DNA of 40,339 nucleotides from Christensenella sp. UBA5327 (GTDB lineage: Bacteria > Bacillota > Clostridia > Christensenellales > Aristaeellaceae), in contig DHQX01000018.1 in assembly GCA_002411105.1 (NCBI GenBank), positions 17,829 through 58,167 of the forward strand, given 5' to 3'. The notes below the pieces were generated by a model. That model saw nothing but the letters and a program-made list of their open reading frames with translations, was not told the origin of the DNA and searched no databases. This document shows, one piece after another, positions 15,678-24,131 of the stretch (positions are counted from its first letter, which is position 1; each line of letters begins with the position of its first letter). Both the position numbers and the translations under genes were made by a program.

Positions 15678-16055
15678 ATGAACAATCCCAAGGAGCTGCG
15701 CTACTACAAATCCCATGAGTGGGTGAAGCTGGAAGGCGACACCGCCCTGATCGGCATCACCGACCACGCCCAGAACGAGCTGGGGGACCTGGTGTTCATC
15801 AACCTGCCCAACGTCGGCGACGTGGTGGCCAAGGACGATGCCTTTGCCGATGTGGAATCCGTGAAGGCGGTGAGCGACATCTTGAGCCCCATTTCCGGCA
15901 CCGTGGCCGAGGTGAACGAGGCGCTGGGCGACGCACCGGAACTCATCAACCAGGATGCCTATGCCGCCTGGATTGTCAGGCTGTCTGACCTGGGTGACAT
16001 GGATGACCTGATGAGCGCCGAAGAATACGAGGAATTCCTGAAGAAGGAGGCATAA
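15678..16055 (+). CDS. gcvH: Glycine cleavage H protein, lipoyl carrier
   Basis: A 125-residue lipoyl carrier that shuttles the aminomethyl group between the P and T proteins. The lipoylated lysine lies in DVESVKAVSDILSP near residue 60, in the standard hairpin. N- and C-terminal parts (YYKSHEWVKLEGD and YAAWIVRLSDLGD) are typical. GAAGGAGG precedes the ATG. No lipoate ligase or dihydrolipoamide dehydrogenase gene is in the window, so the L protein and lipoylation enzyme come from elsewhere. Confidence 0.97.
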   Translation: MNNPKELRYYKSHEWVKLEGDTALIGITDHAQNELGDLVFINLPNVGDVVAKDDAFADVESVKAVSDILSPISGTVAEVNEALGDAPELINQDAYAAWIVRLSDLGDMDDLMSAEEYEEFLKKEA

Positions 16056-16056
16056 G

Positions 16057-17376
16057 ATGGGAAGCTATCTCCCCACCACCCCTGATGAGCGCCAGGAAAT
16101 GCTCAAGGCCATCGGCTTAAAGGAACTCAAAGATCTTTTTACCGCCGATGTGCCCGAAAGCGTGCTGCTGAGCGACTCTGTTGATCTCCCCGCGGGGCTT
16201 TCTGAAATGGCGGTTCGGGACAAGATGGAGACCATCGCAGCCAAGAACACAGTGTTCCGCAGGGTGCTAAGAGGCGCCGGCAGCTATGACCACCACATCC
16301 CCGCCATTGTGTCGACGGTCACCTCCAAGGAGGAATTTGTCACCACCTATACGCCCTATCAGGCGGAAATCAGCCAGGGCGTGCTGCAGTCCATCTTCGA
16401 ATACCAGACCATGATCAGCGAATTGACCGGCATGGACGTGAGCAACGCCTCCATCTATGACGGCGCCTCGGCGGCGGCAGAGGCGGTCATGATGACCCAG
16501 ACCCGCAGCCGCGAGCGCGTCTATGTCGCCTCCACCGCGCATCCGGAGGTCATCCACACCATCAAGACCTACTGCTGGGGCCGGGATGTGGCCTTTGAGG
16601 AACTTCCCCAGAAGGACGGCGTGCTGGATCTGAGCGCGCTTGAGGATTTGCCCGCTGACACCGCCTGCGTATACCTCCAGCAGCCCAACTTCTTTGGCCT
16701 GTTTGAGGATGCGGAAAAGGTGGCAGAGCTGACCCACAAGGCCGGCGCTAAAGCCATCATGGGCGTCTATCCCATATCCCTTGGCATCTGCAAAACCCCG
16801 GGTGAGATGGGCTTTGACATCGCCGTGGGGGAAGGCCAGCCTCTGGGCATCCCCATGAGCTGGGGCGGGCCTTACCTGGGCTTTATGACCGCCAAGAAAG
16901 AGATGATGCGCTCCCTGCCCGGCCGCATCGCCGGCGAAACGGTGGACAACCAGGGCCGCCGCGCGTATGTGCTGACCCTGCAGGCGCGAGAGCAGCATAT
17001 CAGGCGCGAAAAGGCCAGCAGCAATGTCTGCACCAACCAGGCGCTGTGCGCCATGACCGCGGCGGTTTACATGGCCGCCATGGGGCCCCAGGGCATGGCG
17101 GATGTGGCCCAGCTGAGCTATGAAGGGGCCCACTACTTCGCGGATGAGCTGGCCAAGCTCAAGGGCTTTGGCCGCGTGCACAAGGGCGAGTTCTTCAACG
17201 AGTTCCTCACCGCCTGCCCCATGGATGTGCATGCGTTTGAGAAGAAAATGGCCAAGAAGGGTGTCCTCGTCGGCCTTCCGGTGGATGATCATTTGCTGTG
17301 GTGCGTCACAGAGAAGATGGACAAACAAGCCATTGACGAGGTCATCGCCCTGATCAAGGAGGTGTGCGGGCAATGA
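16057..17376 (+). CDS. gcvPA: Glycine dehydrogenase (decarboxylating) subunit 1
   Basis: A 439-residue protein equal to the N-terminal half of the P protein, which decarboxylates glycine and passes the aminomethyl group to lipoyl-GcvH. It starts with the typical sequence YLPTTPDERQEMLKAIG and contains TPYQAEISQG, YDGASAAAEA and PLGIPMSWGGPYLGF, all conserved. The split into two subunits is the form common in Firmicutes and archaea. Its ATG is 1 base after the gcvH stop with AAGGAGG before it, and it overlaps gcvPB by 4 bases (ATGA). Confidence 0.97.
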   Translation: MGSYLPTTPDERQEMLKAIGLKELKDLFTADVPESVLLSDSVDLPAGLSEMAVRDKMETIAAKNTVFRRVLRGAGSYDHHIPAIVSTVTSKEEFVTTYTPYQAEISQGVLQSIFEYQTMISELTGMDVSNASIYDGASAAAEAVMMTQTRSRERVYVASTAHPEVIHTIKTYCWGRDVAFEELPQKDGVLDLSALEDLPADTACVYLQQPNFFGLFEDAEKVAELTHKAGAKAIMGVYPISLGICKTPGEMGFDIAVGEGQPLGIPMSWGGPYLGFMTAKKEMMRSLPGRIAGETVDNQGRRAYVLTLQAREQHIRREKASSNVCTNQALCAMTAAVYMAAMGPQGMADVAQLSYEGAHYFADELAKLKGFGRVHKGEFFNEFLTACPMDVHAFEKKMAKKGVLVGLPVDDHLLWCVTEKMDKQAIDEVIALIKEVCGQ

Positions 17377-18788
17377 AACTGATTTTTGAACGCAACGTTC
17401 CCGGACGCCGGACCCACCAGCTGCCAAAGAGCAGCTTCCCCAAAAGGGAGCTGCCGGAAAACCTGTCCCGGAAGGCGGCCCCCCGGCTGCCTGAGATGAG
17501 CGAGGTGGCCCTGGGCCGTCACTACACCCAGCTGGCCAAGCAGGCCTTTGGGGTCAACTCTGGTTTTTACCCCCTGGGTTCCTGCACCATGAAGTACAAT
17601 CCCCGCATCAACGAGGTGGTGGCGGGCCTCCCGGGCTTTGCCAGGGTTCATCCCCTGCAGCCCAGGGACACGGTGCCCGGCTGCACCCAGGTGATTGATG
17701 AGGCGCGCAAGGTGTTCTCCACCATCACCGGCATGGATGACATGTCCTTCCAGCCCGCCGCAGGCGCCCATGGCGAGTTCCTGGGCCTGCTTCTGATGAA
17801 GAAATATCACGAGAAGCGCGGCGACACCCAGCGCACCCGCGTGCTGATCCCGGACTCTGCCCACGGCACCAACCCGGCCAGCGCCGCCATGGTGGGCTTT
17901 ACGGTGACCCACATCCCCTCAGACGACAAGGGTTGTGTGGATCTAAATGCGCTTCAGGCTGCCCTGGATGACACCGTGGCCGGGCTTATGCTCACCAACC
18001 CCAACACCGTTGGCATCTTTGACCCGAATATCCTGGAGATCACCCGGCTGGTGCACGAGGCCGGCGGCCTGAACTATTACGACGGCGCCAACCTCAACGC
18101 CATCATGGGCTGGGTGCGCCCCGGCGACATGGGCTTTGATGTGATTCACCTCAACCTCCACAAAACCTTCTCGACGCCCCATGGCGGCGGCGGCCCGGGT
18201 GCTGGCCCGGTGGGCTGCAAAAAGCACCTGGTGCCCTTCCTGCCCAAAAGCCATATGGGAGAGGAGCGCACCCCGGACTCCGTGGGCCAGATACGCGCCT
18301 TTTACGGTAACTTCCTGGTGGTTGTGCGCGCCTTCACCTATGCCCTCACCCTGGGCCGGGAGGGTTTGCCCCAGGCCAGCGGCATGGCTGTCCTGAATGC
18401 CAACTACCTCATGCGCAAGATTGAGCACTGCTTCCCGCCTTTCTACAACCGCATCTGCATGCACGAGTTTGTGATCTCCCTGGAGAAAATCAAGAGGAAG
18501 AGCGGTGTGGGCGCGCTGGATGTGGCCAAGTGTCTGCTTGACTACGGCATGCACCCACCCACCATGTACTTCCCCCTGATCGTGCCTGAGGCGCTGATGG
18601 TGGAACCCACCGAAACCGAGAACAGGGAAACCCTGGATGATGCTGCCCAGGCCTTCTGCGACATCCATCAGATGATCCGGGATGACCCGGAAAAGCTGCA
18701 TCTTTGCCCCATCACCACCCCCATCGGACGCCCCGATGAGGTGGGCGCTGCCCGGAACCCCCGGGTGCGGTACATGTTCACAGAGTAA
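17373..18788 (+). CDS. gcvPB: Glycine dehydrogenase (decarboxylating) subunit 2
   Basis: A 471-residue C-terminal half of the split P protein, carrying the pyridoxal phosphate site. The Schiff-base lysine is in HLNLHKTFSTPHGGGGPG. Other conserved stretches are PLGSCTMKYNP and PDSAHGTNPASA. ATG 17373 is chosen over the in-frame GTG 17364 because AAGGAGG (17357-17363) is correctly spaced and the ATG overlaps the gcvPA stop. It ends the gcv operon; its terminator is at 18842-18877. Confidence 0.97.
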   Translation: MKLIFERNVPGRRTHQLPKSSFPKRELPENLSRKAAPRLPEMSEVALGRHYTQLAKQAFGVNSGFYPLGSCTMKYNPRINEVVAGLPGFARVHPLQPRDTVPGCTQVIDEARKVFSTITGMDDMSFQPAAGAHGEFLGLLLMKKYHEKRGDTQRTRVLIPDSAHGTNPASAAMVGFTVTHIPSDDKGCVDLNALQAALDDTVAGLMLTNPNTVGIFDPNILEITRLVHEAGGLNYYDGANLNAIMGWVRPGDMGFDVIHLNLHKTFSTPHGGGGPGAGPVGCKKHLVPFLPKSHMGEERTPDSVGQIRAFYGNFLVVVRAFTYALTLGREGLPQASGMAVLNANYLMRKIEHCFPPFYNRICMHEFVISLEKIKRKSGVGALDVAKCLLDYGMHPPTMYFPLIVPEALMVEPTETENRETLDDAAQAFCDIHQMIRDDPEKLHLCPITTPIGRPDEVGAARNPRVRYMFTE

Positions 18789-18795
18789 GACAATC

Positions 18796-18830
18796 AAAAA
18801 AACCTCAAAGCCGGTGTCCCGGCTTTGAGG
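18796..18830 (-). terminator. Terminator of pgi
   Basis: A perfect 12-bp stem, 18803-18814 with 18819-18830, loop TGTC. Read on the minus strand it is followed by seven T (18802-18796). On the plus strand no T-run follows, so it acts for pgi only. Confidence 0.85.
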
Positions 18831-18841
18831 GGAGCGTTCGG

Positions 18842-18877
18842 GGAGGGAGGTTGTTCAAATCTCCCTCCTGACTTTTT
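18842..18877 (+). terminator. Terminator of the gcv operon
   Basis: GGAGGGAG (18842-18849) pairs with CTCCCTCC (18861-18868), followed on the plus strand by TGACTTTTT. The T-run reaches into the pgi stop codon (18876-18878). Each convergent transcript passes the other operon's hairpin before its own. Confidence 0.78.
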
Positions 18878-20303
18878 ATTTCATCAGGTACTCGTCATTC
18901 AAGGCCTTGACACCCGCCATCTCCTGCTGCTTTTGGCGATACTTCTCACCGGTGTTGCCCAGCACTGCGTAGGAGGCGATTTTGCTTTCCTCAACGCCCG
19001 GCTGGTTGAAGGCATCGATATCCAGCAGCTCCCCGGCGTAGGCGGTGGTGAGCATAAAAAAGTAGAGCAGCTGGCCGATGGTGTGCTCGTTCACCTCAGG
19101 CAGGGTGATGGTCTGGCTCATGCGCCCGGCGCGCAGCAAAGCGTATTGGGTGCCCTGATACTCAGCTTCAATCAGGGCATTGAGGGATTTGCCGCCCAGG
19201 AAGGCCACGTCCGGAAAATCCTCGCAGCCGTGGGGGATGGGGAAGTCATTGCGGAACCCTTCCACCCGCAGGAAGGTGACGATCTTGTCATAGGGGCCTT
19301 CGGTGTACAGCTGCAGCTGGCTGTGCTGGTCAGTGACGCCCAGGGATTTGACCGGCGTCTGGCCCACATTGACCGCCATGCCCTTGCGGGTGACGTTCTT
19401 GCCCAGGCTCTCGGCCCACAGCTGGCAAAACCAGTCGGCCATGTATTTCAGGCTGTCGGCATAGGGCATCATCACCTGGATGTTGATGCCGATCTCCTCC
19501 ATAGCGATCACCTGAATGACCGCCTGCAAAAGGGCCGGGTTTTGCCAGAGGTCGCCTGACTTGCAGCGCTCATCCATGGCCGCGGCGCCTTTAAGCATGG
19601 CCCGGATATCAATGCCGCAGACCGCCGCAGGCAACAGGCCAACGGGGCTCAACTCGCTAAACCGGCCGCCCACGGAGGACGGGATGAAGAAGTGCTTGAA
19701 GCCTTCCTTTTGCGCCAGCTTGATGAGGTTGCCCTTTTCCTTGTCGGTGGTGGCGATGATATGCTCATGCCATTTGTCGCCCACAGCCTTTTTAAGCAGG
19801 TTTGAGATGATCAGGTATTGGCTCATGGTTTCGGCGGTGGCGCCAGACTTGGTGATGATATTAAAGCAGGTGTTCGGCAGGTCAATCACATCCAGCAGCG
19901 CCTTCATGCGCTCAGGATCGATGTTGTCCTCCACATAAAAGCGGGGATGGCCCCGCTGCTCACGGGTGCCTTCGTTGTAGTGCAGGTGCTTGAGCGCCTG
20001 ATGCACCGCGATGGGCCCCAGGGCGCTGCCGCCAATGCCCAGCACCACAAAAGCGTCAAAGCGGGTCTGGATCCGCTTGGCTGTCTCCTCAATATCCTGA
20101 AGGATTTCCTCCTGATGATAGGGAAGCTCCGTCCAGCCCAGCCAGCCGGTGCCACGGGCCTTATCCACCGCCTCGTAGGCTGCCCTGGCCTGCTCCGCGG
20201 CATCCTCAATGGTCTCCCGGCTGATGCCGTATTGGTAACCCACACGGTCAGCCATCAGATGGTTGACATCCAGGGTGATGTTGCCGCTGTGATTTTTTCT
20301 CAT
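18876..20303 (-). CDS. pgi: Glucose-6-phosphate isomerase
   Basis: A 475-residue glycolytic enzyme that interconverts glucose 6-phosphate and fructose 6-phosphate. Conserved stretches are VLGIGGSALGP (phosphate binding), IITKSGATAET, SSVGGRFSELSPVGLLP (which includes the PGI signature) and the C-terminal NQPGVEESK. GGAGGG lies before the ATG. The gene stands alone, with its own extended -10 promoter at 20325-20351 and its own terminator. Confidence 0.96.
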   Translation of the reverse strand: MRKNHSGNITLDVNHLMADRVGYQYGISRETIEDAAEQARAAYEAVDKARGTGWLGWTELPYHQEEILQDIEETAKRIQTRFDAFVVLGIGGSALGPIAVHQALKHLHYNEGTREQRGHPRFYVEDNIDPERMKALLDVIDLPNTCFNIITKSGATAETMSQYLIISNLLKKAVGDKWHEHIIATTDKEKGNLIKLAQKEGFKHFFIPSSVGGRFSELSPVGLLPAAVCGIDIRAMLKGAAAMDERCKSGDLWQNPALLQAVIQVIAMEEIGINIQVMMPYADSLKYMADWFCQLWAESLGKNVTRKGMAVNVGQTPVKSLGVTDQHSQLQLYTEGPYDKIVTFLRVEGFRNDFPIPHGCEDFPDVAFLGGKSLNALIEAEYQGTQYALLRAGRMSQTITLPEVNEHTIGQLLYFFMLTTAYAGELLDIDAFNQPGVEESKIASYAVLGNTGEKYRQKQQEMAGVKALNDEYLMK

Positions 20304-20324
20304 ACGTCCCTCCAGTTTTTTTCA

Positions 20325-20351
20325 ATTATAGCACAGTTTAAGCCCTGCCAA
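20325..20351 (-). promoter_or_regulatory. Extended -10 promoter of pgi
   Basis: On the minus strand TGCTATAAT (extended -10; TATAAT at 20330-20325) is preceded by TTGGCA (20351-20346) at a short 15-bp spacing. The TG element offsets the poor spacing. It is divergent from the promoter at 20387. Confidence 0.65.
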
Positions 20352-20386
20352 CACGATCATCACCGCATGCCGCGCTTTGCCGGGAA

Positions 20387-20415
20387 TTGAAACAGCCTAT
20401 GCAGTGTGGTATAAT
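20387..20415 (+). promoter_or_regulatory. Promoter of the glycosyltransferase gene
   Basis: TTGAAA at 20387-20392, 17 bp, perfect TATAAT at 20410-20415, preceded by TGTGG. The transcription start near 20422 excludes upstream in-frame codons and fixes the gene start at TTG 20446. Confidence 0.75.
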
Positions 20416-20445
20416 CTTCTAAATTCTGAAGGGAGCATCATAGCA

Positions 20446-21246
20446 TTGGCCACACCTGTTCTCAGCGTCATCATTCCGGTGTACAACGCGGAAATGAACA
20501 TCATCAGGACGCTGGAGAGTGTTCTGCCCCAGGCGGGGGAGGATGTGGAGATCATCCTGATTGACGACGGCAGCCGGGATCGGAGCCTTGAAATCTGCGA
20601 GGACTTGGCCCGGGCCGACAGCCGGATCAAAGTGTTCAGCCAGGAAAACGGCGGCCCCGGGGCCGCGCGAAACACCGGGATCAGGGCCGCGCGGGGAGAG
20701 TATATCCTCTTTGTGGACAGCGATGACACCCAGGCGCCAGGCGCCATCGACGCGCTGCTTGAGGCTGTGCAGGGGCATGACCTGGTGATCGCCCATTTCA
20801 ATATCCTGATGAAAGGCCAGGTGCTGGACCGGGGCTATATCAAGACCAACCAGACCATGGAACGTGATGACTTCCTGCATGCCCTGGCCCGGCGCCCAGG
20901 CAGCTATTATTATAGCGCGCTGTGGAACAAACTCTACAGGCGCCAAATCCTGGATGATCATGGCCTGCTCTTTGACCCGACACTTCGCTGGGGGGAGGAC
21001 TTCAAGTTCAACATGGCCTATTATGCCCACGTAAACCGGGTGGGTTTTCTGAAGGTTCCGGTCTACAATTACCGCCGCACGCTCAAAGGCCAGACCTGGC
21101 GGACCATGTTCCATCTGCCCCAGAGCTTTGCCATCAAGGGCCGGCTATACCAGGCGCTCAAGGGCTTGTACATCCGGCATGGCGCTTTCGAGCGCTACCG
21201 GCTACACATCTACCGCTATATTTTTAACGTCACCGTCAGCCAGTAA
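20446..21246 (+). CDS. Family 2 glycosyltransferase
   Basis: A 266-residue GT-A fold enzyme that transfers a sugar from a nucleotide-sugar donor. It begins PVLSVIIPVYNAE, followed by the nucleotide-binding IDDGSRDRS, then ENGGPGAARNTG and the metal-binding DSDD. A WGEDFKFNM segment near residue 180 fits the acceptor/base region of EpsJ-like enzymes. No membrane segment is evident. The start is TTG 20446: GAAGGGAG lies 10 bases upstream and the promoter at 20387-20415 rules out the longer frame. It stands alone, so the product (capsule, teichoic acid or exopolysaccharide) cannot be assigned. Confidence 0.87.
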   Translation: MATPVLSVIIPVYNAEMNIIRTLESVLPQAGEDVEIILIDDGSRDRSLEICEDLARADSRIKVFSQENGGPGAARNTGIRAARGEYILFVDSDDTQAPGAIDALLEAVQGHDLVIAHFNILMKGQVLDRGYIKTNQTMERDDFLHALARRPGSYYYSALWNKLYRRQILDDHGLLFDPTLRWGEDFKFNMAYYAHVNRVGFLKVPVYNYRRTLKGQTWRTMFHLPQSFAIKGRLYQALKGLYIRHGAFERYRLHIYRYIFNVTVSQ

Positions 21247-21279
21247 AGCGGGCTGTGGCGCGGAATCCTGATAAAACGC

Positions 21280-21308
21280 TTGCCAAAACAGCTTGCATGT
21301 CGTATACT
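21280..21308 (+). promoter_or_regulatory. Promoter of the greA operon
   Basis: TTGCCA at 21280-21285, 17 bp, TATACT at 21303-21308; five of six matches in each box. It predicts a leader of about 130 bases before greA. Confidence 0.72.
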
Positions 21309-21311
21309 GTG

Positions 21312-21358
21312 TGCGCGCAGTTGTAAACCGTGTGCGGTTTTGATAGCGCATATTTTTT
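21312..21358 (+). terminator. Possible terminator of the glycosyltransferase transcript
   Basis: Outer stem TGCGC (21312-21316)/GCGCA (21346-21350) and inner stem AAACCG (21325-21330)/CGGTTT (21335-21340), followed by TATTTTTTAT. It overlaps the greA start region: transcripts starting near 21315 would lack most of the outer stem, so it should act on read-through RNA only. Confidence 0.4.
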
Positions 21359-21371
21359 ATTGAAGGGGCCA

Positions 21372-21409
21372 ATGGAAATCAGAAGAAATGCAGGCTGATG
21401 AGCCTGCAT
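21372..21409 (+). promoter_or_regulatory. greA leader: short open frame running into a perfect hairpin
   Basis: ATG 21372 opens an eight-codon frame (MEIRRNAG) behind GAAGGGG; its TGA lies inside a hairpin. The hairpin is ATGCAGGCT (21388-21396)/AGCCTGCAT (21401-21409), a perfect 9-bp stem with loop GATG. No T-run follows. Translation of the frame would unfold the hairpin. A regulatory role is inference. Confidence 0.4.
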
Positions 21410-21443
21410 CAAAATACTGAGCAAAACGAATGGAGTGGACACA

Positions 21444-21938
21444 ATGAGCAACAGGCAGCATGAGCTGAGCAACAAAACGGTGGTATCCGTTGAGGGCATG
21501 AGGAAACTGGAGGAGAAGCTCCAATACCTGACCACCATCAGGCGCGCGGAGGTGGCGGAGATGATCGCCGTGGCCCGCGGCTTTGGCGACCTGAGTGAAA
21601 ACGCCGAATATGACGAGGCCAAGAACGAGCAGTCCCGTCTGGAGGCTGAGATCATCGATCTGGAGAACACCATCCGCACCGCCATTGTGATTGACGATTC
21701 GGAGGTTTCCACCGACCGGGTCAACATCGGCACCACCGTCAAGGTGTTCGACTCGGAGCTGAAAGAAGAGGCGGAGTATACCATCGTGGGCGCCCGGGAG
21801 AGCGACCCGATGAACAACCGCATCTCAAACGAGAGCCCCATGGGCGCTGCCCTCCTGGGCAAAAAGAAGGGACAGACCGTGAAGGTGCAGGCCCCGGGCG
21901 GGCTCATTTCCCTTAAAGTGCTTGATATTCATCGATAA
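21444..21938 (+). CDS. greA: Transcription elongation factor GreA
   Basis: A 164-residue factor that enters the RNA polymerase secondary channel and stimulates cleavage of backtracked RNA. The N-terminal coiled coil carries the acidic tip GDLSENAEYDEAKNEQ, and the C-terminal FKBP-like domain ends with APGGLISLKVLDI. ATG 21444 is preferred over the in-frame GTG 21435, as GGAGTGG sits 5 bases upstream of the ATG. lysS follows 20 bases later, a gene order common in Firmicutes. Confidence 0.96.
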   Translation: MSNRQHELSNKTVVSVEGMRKLEEKLQYLTTIRRAEVAEMIAVARGFGDLSENAEYDEAKNEQSRLEAEIIDLENTIRTAIVIDDSEVSTDRVNIGTTVKVFDSELKEEAEYTIVGARESDPMNNRISNESPMGAALLGKKKGQTVKVQAPGGLISLKVLDIHR

Positions 21939-21958
21939 AAAAGGAGTACCGCATTTTC

Positions 21959-23446
21959 ATGTCAGAACAGGCTGTCAGCCAGCAGGCGTTTTCAGAGCAG
22001 GAAGGCATCCGCAGGGCCAAACTGCAGGAGTTGATTGACCAGGGGCAAAGCCCCTATTTGCTCACCAAATATCCGGTGGATTACAGGAGCGAGGCGATCA
22101 AGGCGGACTTTGAGCGCCTGGACGGCCAGGTGGTGACCATCGCCGGGCGCATGACCAGCCGCCGCATCATGGGGAAGGCTGCCTTTGCCCACCTGCTGGA
22201 CGGGGAGGGTGTCATCCAGGCCTATATCAAGCGGGATGACATCGGCCTTGAAGCCTATCAGGCCTTCAAGACCTTTGACATCGGCGACCTTCTGGGCATC
22301 AGGGGCAAGGTGTTCAAGACCAAGACCGGCGAGGTCTCCGTGCACGCAGAAGAGGTCATCCTGCTGGCCAAAAGCCTCAAACCCCTGCCGGAGAAGTGGC
22401 ATGGCCTGCAGGACACAGACCTGCGCTACCGCCAGCGCTACCTGGACATGATCGTAAACCCCGACGTGCGGGAGACCTTCCTCAAACGCACCCGCATCAT
22501 CAACGCCATCCGCAACTTCCTCAACAGCCAGGGCTTCCTGGAGGTGGATACGCCCATCCTGCACACGCTTGAGATCGGCGCGGCGGCCCGCCCCTTTGTG
22601 ACCCACCACAACACGCTGGACATTGAGATGTTCCTGCGGGTGGAAACCGAGTTGTATTTGAAGCGGCTGGTTGTGGGCGGCTTTGAGAAGGTCTATGAGA
22701 TCGGCCGCATTTTCCGCAACGAGGGCATGAGCCCCAAGCACAACCCCGAGTTCACCTCGGTGGAATTCTACCAGGCCTATGCGGACTATGAGGATTTCAT
22801 GCGGCTGACGGAGGAGCTGATCTCCTCTGTGGCCATTGAAGTCTGCGGCAGCACCCAGGTCAGTTACCAGGGGCAGCTGATTGAGCTGAAAACTCCCTGG
22901 CCCAGAATCAGCATGGCCCAGGCGGTCAAGGACGCCAGCGGCATTGATTATTTCGACTGGGAGAGCGATGAACAGGCCCGTCAGGCGCTCAAGGATAAGG
23001 GCGTCCACGCTGAGGCCCACTTCACCCGGGGCGACTGCCTGGCGGAGCTATTTGATGTCTATGTGGAAAAGAGCCTTGTCCAGCCCACCTTTGTGACCGA
23101 TTATCCGGTGGAGATTTCGCCCCTGGCCAAGCGCAAGCCCGATGACCCGCGCCTGACTGAACGCTTTGAGTTTTTCATCTGCGGGAGCGAGTTTGGCAAC
23201 GCCTTTTCAGAGCTCAACGACCCCATCGACCAGCGGGCGCGCTTTGAGCGCCAGGTGGCGGAGCGGCGCAAGCTTGGCGGCACCAAGGCCCAGGTGGACG
23301 AGGACTTCCTCAATGCCCTGGAATATGGCCTGCCCCCGACCGCCGGGGAGGGCATCGGGGTGGACCGGCTGATCATGCTGCTCACCGACAGCGCCTCCAT
23401 CCGGGATGTGCTGCTCTTCCCCACCATGAAGCCCTTGGGCGGCTGA
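21959..23446 (+). CDS. lysS: Lysyl-tRNA synthetase, class II
   Basis: A 495-residue class II synthetase that charges tRNA-Lys. It has an N-terminal OB-fold anticodon-binding domain (about 60-160; VTIAGRMTSRRIMGKAAFAHL). The catalytic core has motif 1 around VDTPILHTLEIGAAARPF, motif 2 FRNEGMSPKHNPEFTSVEFY and motif 3 GEGIGVDRLIMLL. AAAGGAG precedes the ATG. It is the second gene of the greA operon; the next gene begins 7 bases later. Confidence 0.97.
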   Translation: MSEQAVSQQAFSEQEGIRRAKLQELIDQGQSPYLLTKYPVDYRSEAIKADFERLDGQVVTIAGRMTSRRIMGKAAFAHLLDGEGVIQAYIKRDDIGLEAYQAFKTFDIGDLLGIRGKVFKTKTGEVSVHAEEVILLAKSLKPLPEKWHGLQDTDLRYRQRYLDMIVNPDVRETFLKRTRIINAIRNFLNSQGFLEVDTPILHTLEIGAAARPFVTHHNTLDIEMFLRVETELYLKRLVVGGFEKVYEIGRIFRNEGMSPKHNPEFTSVEFYQAYADYEDFMRLTEELISSVAIEVCGSTQVSYQGQLIELKTPWPRISMAQAVKDASGIDYFDWESDEQARQALKDKGVHAEAHFTRGDCLAELFDVYVEKSLVQPTFVTDYPVEISPLAKRKPDDPRLTERFEFFICGSEFGNAFSELNDPIDQRARFERQVAERRKLGGTKAQVDEDFLNALEYGLPPTAGEGIGVDRLIMLLTDSASIRDVLLFPTMKPLGG

Positions 23447-23453
23447 TGGACCC

Positions 23454-24116
23454 ATGAAACTAAACACCAGAATAGACGGCAGGGCACTCAGGCATCACCT
23501 CAGTTACCACTGGTGGCAGTATGCGCTGATCGTTGCCCTGTCTTTTATTGTCTGGAACCTGATCTATACCCAGACCGCCTACCGGGTGCCGGGGGAGCGG
23601 CGGATAGACCTGTATGTGCAGACGGTGGCGGTCGGGCAGGAAGCGGGGCTGGATGAGCTGCGTGCTATCGGGAGCCGGGTGGCGCCTGAGGCTGAAGAGG
23701 TCAATGTGATCACCCTGCTGCCGCCCTCGGCCCAGGATATGTATGCCAATGTGCAGCTGGTCACATTTCTCTCGGCCAGGGAAGGGGATATTTATGTGCT
23801 GGGCACGGAGGATTTCAAGCGCTTTGCCGCCCAGGGCGCTTTCCTGGCGCTGGACGAGGCTGTGTCGGCGGGTACAATCGCCCTGGACCCGGCCGTTGAT
23901 CTGAGGGCAGGCCATGTGACGGTGCTGGAGCAGGATGATAACGGGAAAGAGAAGCCCCTGTCAGAAAGCCGGCTGTATGGGATTCCCCTGAGCGCTTTTC
24001 CGACGGCAGCGGGGCTGCTGGGCCTTCACCGGGAGGATATGTTCCTGTCCGTCACCCACTATTCGGACAACCTTGAGAGCACCCTGGCTTTTGTTAACCA
24101 GCTGCTAAAACGATGA
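23454..24116 (+). CDS. Unknown membrane-anchored protein
   Basis: A 220-residue protein not recognised as a named family. A basic N-terminus is followed by one hydrophobic segment (about 22-40) and then a soluble, presumably outer domain. That domain has features loosely like substrate-binding proteins: a segment reading LYVLGTEDFKRFAAQGAFLALDE in spirit, around residues 112-140, resembles the region where such proteins locate residues in a target state. This likeness is weak. It starts 7 bases after lysS with a poor ribosome site and ends 15 bases before the HAD-thymidylate kinase gene, so it is probably translated through coupling in the same operon. Confidence 0.72.
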   Translation: MKLNTRIDGRALRHHLSYHWWQYALIVALSFIVWNLIYTQTAYRVPGERRIDLYVQTVAVGQEAGLDELRAIGSRVAPEAEEVNVITLLPPSAQDMYANVQLVTFLSAREGDIYVLGTEDFKRFAAQGAFLALDEAVSAGTIALDPAVDLRAGHVTVLEQDDNGKEKPLSESRLYGIPLSAFPTAAGLLGLHREDMFLSVTHYSDNLESTLAFVNQLLKR

Positions 24117-24131
24117 ACGAAGTGAGCGCTT

